Positions 46,801-53,920 of a stretch of DNA of 64,000 nt are shown here, in pieces. Every line of letters begins with the position of its first letter. Position 1 is the first letter of the stretch. The notes under the pieces were generated by a model that did not search any database, was not told the origin of the DNA, and saw only the letters and a list, made by a program, of their open reading frames with translations. The translations under genes were made by a program, and so were the position numbers. The stretch covers positions 62,001-126,000 of the forward strand of contig NZ_BBLT01000008.1 of the NCBI RefSeq assembly GCF_000775915.1, given 5' to 3'. This stretch comes from Sporocytophaga myxococcoides (GTDB lineage: Bacteria > Bacteroidota > Bacteroidia > Cytophagales > Cytophagaceae).

Positions 46801-46950
46801 TGAAGTTGATGCGTCGAACTGTACCGTTCTGCTTTTGCAGGAGTCCCCTGGTGTAAAAGTATTAAAATTTACCTGTATCTGACCAAATCCTTCATTGGAT
46901 AAAATTGTCAGACAGATAATTGTTAAATATATTAATACAGATTTTTTCAA
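40828..46950 (-). CDS. giant PKD-repeat surface adhesin with gliding-type C-terminal domain (SprB-like)
   Basis: 2040 residues starting at a TTG (46950); an in-frame stop lies upstream and no ATG is near. A signal peptide covers about 1-24 (ends NEGFGQ). Roughly eleven PKD-type units fill residues 30-1110, marked by repeated core motifs such as TWDFGDGTKL, EWNFGDGTLP, KWDFGDGTSL and QWDFGDGEVS, many followed by a Cys-x-D break. A run of eleven glycines after DDD lies at about residues 551-561. From about 1110 the repeats change to Ig- or SprB-like units (GPDANIECG, AGSDKKLDC). The end is the gliding-motility-associated (type B T9SS) domain: NIFSPNGDGLNDYW, VFNRWGNILFE, PFGTYYYVVEF. It should be displayed on the surface by T9SS and act in adhesion or gliding. 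Confidence 0.92.
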   Translation of the reverse strand: MKKSVLIYLTIICLTILSNEGFGQIQVNFNTFTPGDSCKSRTVQFDASTSTGPISSYQWEFKNKTTGASLGVGTGKNITKNFLTPGLYEAILTVSDGSFTLTKAVDIKVYHQPQVDFTSDVQEGCLPQKINFIDKSSAGDGIITKWEWNYNDGKKDIFTTATNPSHDYIAGGSYTPTLILTNSFGCTNSLPKDKFITIYDKITPAFLSTNNYSCTAPHTATFENLSPIDGRFNYTWDFGDGTKLESNDPFINHEYIKPGIYSIKLTAQNTPGNCSTFVQSSGVKNVFIGKPAADFDIASKFCLGTSTYIYPKADTTGISNEGKWFFEDDNSVYNSKTGYHTFNKEGKWKVKYVTFNTYSGCYSDTATKEVEVLPIPTADLIPDIPNGCQIPHLVTFRNLSKNGNTYEWNFGDGTLPLVTTDLSPVTKNYNAFSTYTVRLKVTNDAGCSTTKNYNYIRIQKPSVDITVNPTEGCMPLTVNIKAKPTSNDPGLKYVYDFGNGQTDTASVDQHSGTYPVQGSFTVKVRIITNQGCIAESTGKTVTVNEFCDDDGGGGGGGGGGGPISVDRSSDCNQKYTFTFNDTTSTATVISWDFDGTFINNSSNPITYTFPDYTGNKKFMVTAKLQDHGTGSIIEHKKRVTVVDEKANFIPDVLNICKGLTVKFNTTEIDSSNISKYTWDFRDSTARKIINNTLNYKNYGTYLNGNISYVYKDTGIFYPKLIIEDKFGCKDSIQYPLPIVVKGPKAYFTIDTASFCKGKFSVAFSDSSKANGLTPINQWKWDFGDGTSLTSSEDTLVNHQYNNTSYYRNYKTSLTITDSLGCTDKYERNVTSFVPRASFYTNDTLRCGKFNISFTNNSSAYVSNYNQYTWKYGNGKISTGYSGNTVFSDTGKFTITLIVKDDGGCVDSITKSNYVKLVKPVADFAVGSDTAKCIGTFSLPFTSTSTYGKTYQWDFGDGEVSSTDKIEVSHFYKNADIYTVQLIVTGLDGCKDTTSKQIKIKGPNGTLKIDDYYICKGEPYTSNITGKNIKDYFWDFGDLSPTSELSKKDSVTHFYELPGKYLPNVILLSPEGCQITLSAEDSVYVDEINAGPDANIECGDTHTTLFGSSALNISGNYYWEGPAGANYIPDNTSLNTQTNVTGKYILRLKNNLCAITDTAEVTTSGIVPTAFAGSDKKLDCINGTATLDGTTTTADTRYRWTGPSEALFSPHDSIGVPSVNREGQYILTVTQKYCTKTDTVIISKCSLTPTDTTIKICANIQGTPNQYNSFNLNDLDNKVIGSVSSSVTWFEDSLFVKQTGASQSSILINDSSFYAKITSIDGTEIGRARVKLEVYPFVQVDFDNIPFTCESSDTIEITGTTPLGGIFTGANILPEGKFIPPSEEGDYLVQYKYTSVYGCSDSLSKTATVIEVPLPPLVTDTIEYCQTIEILPLIEATPKVGNTLSWYQDNSSQNSISQPVADRKASLVIYYVSQQNFLCESERAKITVITDTTPVVQPVSLLDPICQGFTRTLSTTGLLGSNYYWELSGGNDLEFTPSAYDTLFMTAGTENISGKIQEISDKGCKSDTGYFNIQVDLLPTTSAVGGLQEDTLSYCIVQVNKTLNGNTPTIGTGKWNINKNTDDAVIDQSLPESLITDFEDIKDTIIATWEITNGVCPVSQATVIVLPVQAYYPEVTLDQMPPVCEGTTVTFKANAGQASGDQPKYSFYDENNQLLSGNDSINTFTTNIVSDIKVYAKIKSDYHCLYSETDTSNLVYQKAYVHPIAQIAKNYDSICINRAPVILNYKKNTTKDTTYYEWHSTNTIEDLSGSSVYINSPDASGTYRLKVYNPYCPPAFDSVSIKIYEQPEISFAETFLNIDYHPEKMVQLPLSINPLKYDTINHVTWTPIEFLGFYDHGSFSPLTYNTFVKKPYYIAQDQEMVNTYEVTVYNGPKGKGCEATAEVSINNYIPVNIPNIFSPNGDGLNDYWILRGLAKYPKTKVKVFNRWGNILFENHEGYKQPWDGTSAGAKVPFGTYYYVVEFLGSEDQSDYSASGWVVVME
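45268..45300 (-). repeat. GGN-codon polyglycine tract
   Basis: Eleven consecutive glycine codons (GGT, GGA and GGC mixed) inside the adhesin between DDD and PISVD. It is preceded by three GAT codons, making two short triplet runs next to each other. It probably forms a flexible hinge between the PKD block units. Confidence 0.8.
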
Positions 46951-47192
46951 TTTTGGGATAATTTAGATTAAGCTGATAATTAATCTGGAGGTACTAATTC
47001 TAGAATATAGTAAATGCAATTTAGTAAAATGCAGGAAGTCAAACAATTGCGAGATATAAAGTGTGGAAAAATAATTGAAACCTTGGGAAGCAAGATATAG
47101 TTTGATATGGAATATTCTTGTGTTTGTATTTTTAGTATCTTTAAAGTATGTTTTAAATTAACGAATGCTTAAAATCAATTAATAAAAGTTAT
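46951..47192. promoter_or_regulatory. divergent region before the adhesin operon and a lipoprotein gene
   Basis: 242 bp, AT-rich, no ORF. It must contain the promoter of the adhesin operon (minus) and of the lipoprotein gene (plus). On the plus strand, TTTG at about 47101 and TATTTTTAG at about 47127 resemble the -33/-7 pair loosely. No firm element can be named. Confidence 0.3.
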
Positions 47193-48086
47193 ATGTCACA
47201 TAAGGTTATTTCATTTTTAGTTTATAGTTTCTTTTTTTTATTAGTATTCATTAGCTGTGCCAAGAAAGAAAATCCTATGCCAGTTAAAATTATTTCCAAT
47301 GGAGTGCCTATTGCAGCCGATGGGAAAATTAGAATTGAAAATAAGGAAAACGATATTTCTGTTGAATTTTCAGGAAAAGCAGTATTTGAAAATGGTGGAA
47401 TAACTATTACGAATACAACCACAAAAAATAATATATATATAACACTAAAAACAAATGCTCAAACCAAAGGTGGATATACACTTGGTTCATCTTATTCAAG
47501 TTTAGCAGAATATGTAATTGGTGGTTATGTATACACCACCAATCAATACAATAGTTCAGGGAAAATAACAATTACTGAAGTTGATCAGGTTAATAAGACT
47601 ATATCAGGTACATATTCGTTTAGAGCAAACGATGGAAGTTATTATGAAGATGTTTATGGCTCGTTCAATAAATTACCATACACTGTTTCTGTATTTACTA
47701 ATACTTTAACTGCAACTGTGGCCGAAGGGTCTGGAACTGGCGTAAGCTGGTCTCCAACAAGTATAGTGGTAACTGCTGATGCTAGTTTTATCAATATAAA
47801 AGCAAGCAAATCTGATAATTCAGGTATAGAGTTAAAGGTACTTAAAACTATAAGTCCAGGTTATAATATTTTAGGGGCTTCAAGTAGCTACAATAACACC
47901 GCTTATTATATCCGTAAGAATGGAGTGAAATATAACGTTTATTCTAATTATGGTTCAGTAAATATATCGACACATGACAAAACTAAAAGAATGATTTCCG
48001 GAACGTTTTATTTTGAAACCGAATACAGTATGTATTATACCGGATATAATAAAATTTCCAGTGGTACATTTTCTGTTATGTATTAA
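47193..48086 (+). CDS. lipoprotein with two related beta domains (DUF6252-like)
   Basis: 297 residues. The lipoprotein signal is MSHKVISFLVYSFFFLLVFISCAKK, with the acylated Cys at about residue 22. The mature part has two similar halves: residues about 60-150 (GKITITEVDQVNKTISGTYSF) and about 165-297 (SVNISTHDKTKRMISGTFYF). Each has a TISGT(Y/F) strand near its end, as in DUF6252-type Bacteroidota lipoproteins. It should be anchored to the outer or inner membrane. No function is known. Tyr, Ser and Asn are frequent. It is a single-gene unit, divergent from the adhesin operon, with a strong terminator after it. Confidence 0.75.
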   Translation: MSHKVISFLVYSFFFLLVFISCAKKENPMPVKIISNGVPIAADGKIRIENKENDISVEFSGKAVFENGGITITNTTTKNNIYITLKTNAQTKGGYTLGSSYSSLAEYVIGGYVYTTNQYNSSGKITITEVDQVNKTISGTYSFRANDGSYYEDVYGSFNKLPYTVSVFTNTLTATVAEGSGTGVSWSPTSIVVTADASFINIKASKSDNSGIELKVLKTISPGYNILGASSSYNNTAYYIRKNGVKYNVYSNYGSVNISTHDKTKRMISGTFYFETEYSMYYTGYNKISSGTFSVMY

Positions 48087-48108
48087 ATATAAATTGTATT
48101 AAAGGGAA

Positions 48109-48146
48109 AAAGGGAGACTGTCAGATAAACAGTCTCCCTTTTTATT
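48109..48146 (+). terminator. intrinsic terminator of the two-repeat lipoprotein gene
   Basis: AAAGGGAGACTG, 9-base loop, CAGTCTCCCTTTTTATTT, about 22 bases past the stop. Confidence 0.9.
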
Positions 48147-48385
48147 TATAGGTTTATTTGCATTAGTCTACATGTAAAGGAAATAAAATTGGTAATAGAA
48201 TAAAAACCAGTACATGATTTATCATATTAGTTCAATCATATCAGGAGAAGGTAAAATGAAGTGAAACTAGGCTGCAGCGGGGATTGAGGTAATCATAATT
48301 TTCTTGCTATTAATAATATTAAGGGATTATTAAGTGAAGTAGAGGAGTGAATAGCAATGAAAAATGATTTGGAAGGCTGTATTTA
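48147..48385. other. gene-free intergenic stretch between two terminators
   Basis: This stretch is about 240 bp of the 356-bp gap. It has no open frame of note; a short AGGAGAAGGTAAAATGAAGTGA looks like a ribosome site before a two-codon frame and is probably chance. It may be decayed sequence. I see no RNA gene. Confidence 0.4.
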
Positions 48386-48425
48386 AAGGAAGATAAAGAT
48401 TGATAAAATCTTTATCTTCCTTTGT
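48386..48425. terminator. bidirectional intrinsic terminator
   Basis: AAGGAAGATAAAGAT, 7-base loop, ATCTTTATCTTCCTT (15-bp stem), between the lipoprotein region and the convergent end of the outer-membrane protein gene. Confidence 0.8.
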
Positions 48426-48442
48426 ATTTTAAAGAACTTAAA

Positions 48443-49246
48443 TTAAAATAATAAAATGCCTAACTGTAAGTAAAAATTTAAACCTACACTACCCTTGTAA
48501 ACAGAATCTCCGGAGGATCTAAGCAGGCTTGCTACGGGATGGTCAGTATCGTCAAGGTCCAGAGGAGCTAATCTCAGCAAGTTTGGACCATAAGTTTTGG
48601 CAACTCCTGATAATACTTTCGGATCCCAGTTGTTGTCGTAGTTAAAGGATGTGTAGTTTAGCCCAAGTTTAAAACCCAATGTGACATATTTGTTTATAAA
48701 GCTCTGGTAGCCCAGTCCTCCTTCAAGACCCCAGGTTTTGATATTCTTTGCTTCATAAGTGTAATATAAATTATTATCTTTATTAGAAGAACTTGAAGTA
48801 TTAATTTTGGAGGTTAAGCTTTCATAATAGTTTCCTTTCACATCTACATTCCCATTGGTGTATGTTCCATAATAGAAAAATCCTTTAGGTGCAGGAATAA
48901 CACCTCCTTTGTATAACCTTGCTTCAATGGACCAGACTCTAGAATCGATGTCAGCCTTATCTTTAAGTTTATTTTGTGAATAATCACTATAATAATAGTA
49001 ATCTTGAGAATGATATTCATCATAAAAATATATCTGATTATACTTGCCTGATGTAATTCTATACCCGCCGGTTAAGGTAAATCTTCGTGTAATCAATAAT
49101 TCCGCCGAAGCAGAGAATAGAGGAGATCGAACTCCGTTTAAAAGATCTGTTTTGATCAGTACTCTTTTGCCCCCGAATCCTGTATTCTGACTAAAAGCAG
49201 GAGCGGCCAAAAGAATTAATAAGGTGATGTATATTATTTTTTTCAT
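48443..49246 (-). CDS. hypothetical outer-membrane beta-barrel protein
   Basis: 267 residues with signal peptide MKKIIYITLLILLAAPAFSQ. The mature part opens with NTGFGGKRVLIKTDLLNGVRSPLFSASAELLI and continues in alternating strands rich in Tyr and Gly (RFTLTGGYRITSG, YVTLGFKLGLNY, KGSVGLNFYLQLGILLF). The aromatic, strand-like C-terminus fits an outer-membrane barrel of 8 to 10 strands. I do not recognise a named family. Its ATG overlaps the stop of the preceding lipoprotein gene by four bases (ATGA), so the two are translationally coupled and probably act together at the outer membrane. Confidence 0.75.
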   Translation of the reverse strand: MKKIIYITLLILLAAPAFSQNTGFGGKRVLIKTDLLNGVRSPLFSASAELLITRRFTLTGGYRITSGKYNQIYFYDEYHSQDYYYYSDYSQNKLKDKADIDSRVWSIEARLYKGGVIPAPKGFFYYGTYTNGNVDVKGNYYESLTSKINTSSSSNKDNNLYYTYEAKNIKTWGLEGGLGYQSFINKYVTLGFKLGLNYTSFNYDNNWDPKVLSGVAKTYGPNLLRLAPLDLDDTDHPVASLLRSSGDSVYKGSVGLNFYLQLGILLF

Positions 49247-49971
49247 TTTAGATTTTTCTTTAATAAAGCGTAGCTGTCAAAAATAATAGGGCCAAGATAT
49301 TTTTGAGTGAATTTATATGGCACCTGTTTAACCTCTCTGTATATGACTTCAGAAGTTTCTATGTTAACTACTATATGATAGAAGTAGTAGTATTTCCCAT
49401 ATTGAAGAGACTGATGATTACGTATAAATGCCCTTGTTCTGGAATTTTTGGGATCTGCATTTACTGCAAAAATACCTGCAATACCAAAATATGGCGATAA
49501 GTCCCCTGACAAATGAGCGAAGTCTGCAGGAAATCTGGGAGCGCCAATAAAGACTTTTTGTTGAATATAGCTGTCCTTAGTCCGGCGTCCTTTGTTTAAA
49601 GGGTTTTCCTGCAAAGATGTAACATTGTTAATAGCTTTTCTTAACTGAAGCAATTCTTCTGCATGATTTTTATAACTGTTTTTGACAGTTTGTTCATCCA
49701 GGACAACAACTTTCAGCCCCGCATGTTTTCCTGCTGCGAACATCTCCTTGCTTACATTTTTTTTCTGTTTTTCTGCAGTGAGAAATTGGTTCTCAACTTC
49801 CTCTCTTATATAAAAACTGGTAACATTAGGCTCAAGATAAAAGATACCTTTTTCTCTTAACTTTTCTTTTTCCCTAGGGAATGTTTCGCTTTTCTCAATT
49901 ACTACAAATCCTTTCTGGCATGCAGAAAGGGATAGCAGTAAAAGAATTCCTATATAAATATGTTTTTTCAT
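49243..49971 (-). CDS. hypothetical lipoprotein
   Basis: 242 residues with a lipoprotein signal MKKHIYIGILLLLSLSAC, Cys18 being the anchor. The mature part begins with a charged Lys/Glu segment (KSETFPREKEKLREKG), then a mixed alpha/beta body with a helix rich in Leu and Glu (NHAEELLQLRKAINNV). I see no known domain. It overlaps the M48 protease gene upstream and the barrel gene downstream by four bases each (ATGA), making it the middle of a tightly coupled trio. This suggests one complex or pathway at the outer membrane, for instance barrel maturation or quality control (inference). Confidence 0.75.
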   Translation of the reverse strand: MKKHIYIGILLLLSLSACQKGFVVIEKSETFPREKEKLREKGIFYLEPNVTSFYIREEVENQFLTAEKQKKNVSKEMFAAGKHAGLKVVVLDEQTVKNSYKNHAEELLQLRKAINNVTSLQENPLNKGRRTKDSYIQQKVFIGAPRFPADFAHLSGDLSPYFGIAGIFAVNADPKNSRTRAFIRNHQSLQYGKYYYFYHIVVNIETSEVIYREVKQVPYKFTQKYLGPIIFDSYALLKKNLK

Positions 49972-51398
49972 TGAATTTTAGCCTTTGCAGTGGTAATGAA
50001 TTTTCCGGAAGGAAACTTTAAAAGATATTGGTTAAAAATTAATTTGCTTGGATCTTTTCCTAAATACATTTCGGATCCTAAACCATAATAGAAGAAGAAG
50101 TCATCTTTAGTTTGACAGGATTCCAGGTTTTTCTTTGTATAATTAAACATTAGTTTTTTAAGCTCATTGTGGGGTATTTTGGTTAAAAAAATGTTAAATA
50201 GGTCAAAGTTTTCTTTACATGCTCTTCCTGAATTTGAAATTACTTTATCTAAACAATTAATTTCTTTGTAAAAACTTAACCAGTATAGGTTTTTAACTAT
50301 TGAGGTTTTCAGATAAAGATTGTCTGGATTTTTCTCGAGAGCATAAAGTGTAAGGTATAATCCTGTATTGTATTCAGCATCTTTCTCCATACCTTCTATG
50401 CATTCAAATAAAGCAATGTTTTTGATTTCTTTACTCTGATTTCCCATCAGGTTTATTACTTTATCCGTTCCTTTGAATTCAATTAGGTTAAGGATTTCTT
50501 TTGCTGCAGACACCCTTTTATTCATATCAGGGTGTGTACTATATAGGTCGTCATTTTCGGCACCAAAAAGGCTCTTGGATTTTTCTGAAGATTCTGAATT
50601 GTCCTCTTTAAACCATAATGTATCGGCTGTTAACAGATCTGAAAAAAGATATTTGTTTAGATTTTCCTGAAGTTTGTCGATTTTAAAGTAATTTTCATTT
50701 TCAATTATTTCCAGAATTTTCGGCAATTCTGAAGGGTCATATTCAGAATTCATCATGTACTGGATAGCTTTTGAATCTGCCTCAAATTCATCTTCCCTGG
50801 AATATTTTAAACTTCTGAAATTGTCCCTTTCGTCATTCTCGAAGTTTGTCTCCTGAGATTTGATGCTTTCCATTTTAGAAAGATTTTTTATGGCATGCTG
50901 CAGTTCCACATGTGCTGTTTCATGCGCTATAATGGCTGCGAGTTGCGCTTCATTTTCTACTCTTGCCAATAAACCTACATGTATCAATATTGTGCCATCG
51001 GGCATTGCATAGGCATTGGCGCTGGTATTTCTTGAAACGTAAATTTTTATTTTACTTAAAATGGAAGGGTTTTTTGCAAAAAGTTTTTCCGCAACCGAAT
51101 TTACATATTTATGTAATTTGTTTTCAAAATAGATCTGACCGGATGAAAAGTATTGAGCTTTAGATTGATATAAGTTCAGGTAAAACTTATACGCTCTCTT
51201 TTTACTCAGCGTTTTTTCGTTTGAAACAAGGGTTTGGATTTTTTCTCGATAATTTTCAGAAAAACTTTCTGGATATTCAGATGAATATGCCAGTGGGGTG
51301 AAATCTTTTTCAGTTTGGGAGTAACCTGAGTTTAAAGCTGCCCCATAAGATAAAAAAGCCAGACTTAATATCTTAAGTCTTTTGATGGATAATAGCAC
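49968..51398 (-). CDS. secreted M48 family metallopeptidase
   Basis: 476 residues from a GTG at 51398; no ATG is near. A signal-like N-terminus (about 8-28) ends LNSGYSQ. The zinc site is HETAH at 159-163 with Glu160 as catalytic base, followed by EFEAD (204-208) for the third ligand. Upstream NAYAMPDGTILIHVGLLARVENEAQLAAIIA is the conserved M48 approach to the helix. There are no transmembrane segments after the signal, so it is a periplasmic BepA/Oma1-like enzyme rather than HtpX. The C-terminal half (about 270-476) looks helical, perhaps TPR-like. BepA in E. coli helps assemble or degrade outer-membrane proteins; the gene's coupling to a lipoprotein and a barrel supports a similar role (inference). 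Confidence 0.88.
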   Translation of the reverse strand: MLLSIKRLKILSLAFLSYGAALNSGYSQTEKDFTPLAYSSEYPESFSENYREKIQTLVSNEKTLSKKRAYKFYLNLYQSKAQYFSSGQIYFENKLHKYVNSVAEKLFAKNPSILSKIKIYVSRNTSANAYAMPDGTILIHVGLLARVENEAQLAAIIAHETAHVELQHAIKNLSKMESIKSQETNFENDERDNFRSLKYSREDEFEADSKAIQYMMNSEYDPSELPKILEIIENENYFKIDKLQENLNKYLFSDLLTADTLWFKEDNSESSEKSKSLFGAENDDLYSTHPDMNKRVSAAKEILNLIEFKGTDKVINLMGNQSKEIKNIALFECIEGMEKDAEYNTGLYLTLYALEKNPDNLYLKTSIVKNLYWLSFYKEINCLDKVISNSGRACKENFDLFNIFLTKIPHNELKKLMFNYTKKNLESCQTKDDFFFYYGLGSEMYLGKDPSKLIFNQYLLKFPSGKFITTAKAKIQ

Positions 51399-51547
51399 GT
51401 TTTTAATTGTTTAAATTATTTATAAATCAAATATCTAAGTAACTTAAAAGTATTCTTTTTGAAAAGTGAAAAGCAAAGGTTTTCTTGCATGAAATTTATT
51501 TACGAAATATAGATATGTATGTTTTCTTCAAATATTGATTATTTTCT

Positions 51548-52966
51548 TTAATTATTCCACTGGGTATGAAAATATTTGTCATGGTTGTCAATTCTTTGGT
51601 AAGTGTGTGCTCCAAAATAATCTCTTTGGGCCTGAATTAAGTTAGCGCCAGAATTTAACGTTTTCAGCCCTAAATAATAATTGAGAGCAGAAGATAATAC
51701 AGGCAGTGCTATATTATTAGTCAGCCCTTGTGATACTATATATGTAAAATCATTTTGTGCATCTTTTATTTCTTTTATAAAAGAAGGTGCAAGAATAATT
51801 GAATTTTCTGACAAAAAGATATTTGCTATCTGTTCCATTAATTCTGACCGGATGATACATCCATTGGTCCATAAGCGTGCAATTTCGGAAAGATTAAGAT
51901 CCCATTGGTATTGAGCAGAAGCCTCTTTTAACAAATGGAATCCAGTCTCGTGATTTATTATTCTTGCGGCTTTATATGCATTTTTTATTTTATCAGAGTG
52001 TGGATCTCTCGAAATCGAGTTAGTTTCAGAATGGTTATTATAAGTTGCGCTGACTTGTTGCCTATAGGATTTAATTGAAGAAAGTGCTCTTGCCATTACA
52101 GCTTCTGAAACTGTTGAAAAAGGAACACCAAGATCCATGGCTGCTGTAGTTGACCAGCCTCCTGTTCCTTTTTGTGCAGCTTTATCAAGTATTTTATCCA
52201 GAAGCAATACGCCATCTTCTTTTTTTCTTAATATAGTAATTGTTATTTCGAGAAGGTAACTATTCAATCCTTCCTGTTGCCATTGAGTAAATAGATCTGC
52301 AATTTTTTCAGGAGGATAATGTGAGTAATAGCGAAGTAGAAAATAAACCTCAGTCAGAATCTGCATTTCTGCATATTCAATTCCATTATGAACCATCTTG
52401 ACAAAATGGCCTGCCCCTTCATTACCTATATACGATATGCAAGGTGTTCCTTGTTTGTCCTTAGCTGCTATGAGTTCAAGGTAATGACTGATTTTCTCAT
52501 AGGCATCTTTATTTCCACCTGGCATTATTGAAGGTCCTTTGCGAGCGCCTTCTTCTCCACCGGAAATGCCGGCCCCTATGAAGTAAATGCCAGCTTCATT
52601 AAGCTGTTTGGTTCTTTTGTTAGTGTCTTTATAAAATGAATTTCCTCCGTCAATTATGATATCATCTTTATCAAGCAAAGGTACCAGTTGAGTTAACTGT
52701 TGATCAACAGCAGAACCTGCTTGAATCATTAGTAAGATTTTTTTGGGATTTTCAAGTGAATTAACAAAGGCCTTAAGGTCATCATAACCACACATAGTGC
52801 CTTTGGTGCTTTGTTCTGTCACGAAATTAACGGCAATGTTCTCTTCCGAACCTGGCAAATGTCTATTGAATACAGATACGGTTATACCTTTTTCTGCCAG
52901 GTTAAGAGCAAGGCTTTTGCCCATAACGCCAAGTCCGATAACTCCAATTTGTGATAATGAATTCAT
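51548..52966 (-). CDS. gnd: 6-phosphogluconate dehydrogenase (decarboxylating)
   Basis: 472 residues, full length of the NADP-type enzyme. The Rossmann start is GVIGLGVMGKSLALNLAEKG, with NRHLPGSEENI as the cofactor-binding stretch. The active-site region is GAGISGGEEGARKGPSIMPGG and HFVKMVHNGIEYAEMQ; the C-terminal part has RDYFGAHTYQRID. It oxidises and decarboxylates 6-phosphogluconate to ribulose 5-phosphate in the oxidative pentose phosphate pathway. Its ATG overlaps the stop of gntK by four bases, so gluconate phosphorylation and oxidation are coupled in one operon. No zwf is in the window. Confidence 0.95.
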   Translation of the reverse strand: MNSLSQIGVIGLGVMGKSLALNLAEKGITVSVFNRHLPGSEENIAVNFVTEQSTKGTMCGYDDLKAFVNSLENPKKILLMIQAGSAVDQQLTQLVPLLDKDDIIIDGGNSFYKDTNKRTKQLNEAGIYFIGAGISGGEEGARKGPSIMPGGNKDAYEKISHYLELIAAKDKQGTPCISYIGNEGAGHFVKMVHNGIEYAEMQILTEVYFLLRYYSHYPPEKIADLFTQWQQEGLNSYLLEITITILRKKEDGVLLLDKILDKAAQKGTGGWSTTAAMDLGVPFSTVSEAVMARALSSIKSYRQQVSATYNNHSETNSISRDPHSDKIKNAYKAARIINHETGFHLLKEASAQYQWDLNLSEIARLWTNGCIIRSELMEQIANIFLSENSIILAPSFIKEIKDAQNDFTYIVSQGLTNNIALPVLSSALNYYLGLKTLNSGANLIQAQRDYFGAHTYQRIDNHDKYFHTQWNN

Positions 52967-53445
52967 GCTTTCAATTTCTTTAAAATTTCCTGAACGATCA
53001 ATTCTGGAGTGGAGGATATATTCACGTGGATACCATATTGCGGCCTTTCCAGCAGGCCAAATTGAGAACTTAATAAGGTGGATGGCATATAATGTCCTTC
53101 TCTGCTATCTAATCGTTGCTTAATTATATCCATATTACCATCTAGAAATACCCATGTCACAGGTATTTGCGAGGATAATAATATTTGTCTGTAATACTCT
53201 TTTAAAGCAGAACAGGCTAAAACGGCACCACCGGTCAGTTCCCATTTTGTTAAGTTTTCAGAGAGACTAGTTAACCATGGTAATCGATCCTCATCAGTAA
53301 GCGGAATTCCGCTGGACATTTTTTTGATGTTGATCTCCGGGTGAAAATTATCTCCATCAAAAAAAGGCAAGTTTAAATGGGATGAAAGTAACTGTCCAAT
53401 CGTCGTTTTTCCGCATCCGGAAACACCCATAATTATATAAATCAT
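52963..53445 (-). CDS. gntK: gluconokinase
   Basis: 160 residues, the small P-loop type. Walker A is MGVSGCGKTTIGQ, followed by FFDGDNFHPEINIKKMSSGIPLTDEDRLPWL, which is the gluconate-binding signature of GntK, then ACSALKEYYR and GHYMPSTLLSSQF. It phosphorylates gluconate with ATP to 6-phosphogluconate, the substrate of the overlapping gnd gene. It leads a two-gene operon. No transporter for gluconate is adjacent. The promoter should lie in the 155-bp region shared with the divergent 2Fe-2S protein gene. Confidence 0.95.
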   Translation of the reverse strand: MIYIIMGVSGCGKTTIGQLLSSHLNLPFFDGDNFHPEINIKKMSSGIPLTDEDRLPWLTSLSENLTKWELTGGAVLACSALKEYYRQILLSSQIPVTWVFLDGNMDIIKQRLDSREGHYMPSTLLSSQFGLLERPQYGIHVNISSTPELIVQEILKKLKA

Positions 53446-53600
53446 TCTGAAAGTTAGTGAAAATAATAAATACCATAATAGGACTCGTGGTGGGGTAGAA
53501 TATTTATTATACTCCGGTTAAGAAGGAAATGAGAATTGGTTTAAAATCTTTATTTATAATTTATTGTTGATACATAAAGCGTAACGCAGTAAATTTAAGT

Positions 53601-53879
53601 ATGAGTAAAGAGCCCAAGAAACCGGAAAAAATATTTTATGTATGTACTGGCAGCAAATGCAAAAAAAAGGGAGGGAAGCTGATCCAGAAAAGTCTTAAAG
53701 GATTGATAAAAGAGAATAAACTGAGAAACTTAGCTGTGATAAAGACGGGGTGTACCGACAGATGTAAGTTAGGTCCAGTGGTATGTGTACAGCCTGAAAA
53801 TTCCTGGCATTTTTTTATGGATGTGCAAAAGGCAGCCGGATTATTAGAGGAGATTCATGAAGAAAAAAATAAGGAGTGA
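53601..53879 (+). CDS. thioredoxin-like 2Fe-2S ferredoxin domain protein
   Basis: 92 residues. The four likely cluster cysteines are in FYVCTGSKCKKKG (Cys-x4-Cys) and IKTGCTDRCKLGPVVCVQP (Cys-x3-Cys, with a further Cys after GPVV). This is the layout of thioredoxin-like 2Fe-2S ferredoxins, as in the NuoE C-domain. These soluble proteins pass electrons or help in cluster or corrinoid chemistry; the partner is not evident. It stands opposite gntK and next to ferritin, an iron-related setting. Its TGA stop is inside the terminator hairpin that follows. Confidence 0.88.
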   Translation: MSKEPKKPEKIFYVCTGSKCKKKGGKLIQKSLKGLIKENKLRNLAVIKTGCTDRCKLGPVVCVQPENSWHFFMDVQKAAGLLEEIHEEKNKE

Positions 53880-53906
53880 TTTTGCGTCACTCCTTATTTT
53901 TTTCTG
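53867..53906. terminator. bidirectional terminator overlapping a stop codon
   Basis: AATAAGGAGTGA, 7-base loop, TCACTCCTTATT, then TTTTT. The ascending arm contains the last codons and the TGA of the 2Fe-2S protein gene. It lies between convergent genes (ferritin on the minus strand). Confidence 0.9.
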
Positions 53907-53920
53907 ATAATAATTTTTGA

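Noticed and set aside
40828-46950. PKD repeats as a DNA tandem repeat array
   Set aside because: The repeats are related only at protein level; their DNA has diverged, so no near-identical tandem array exists.
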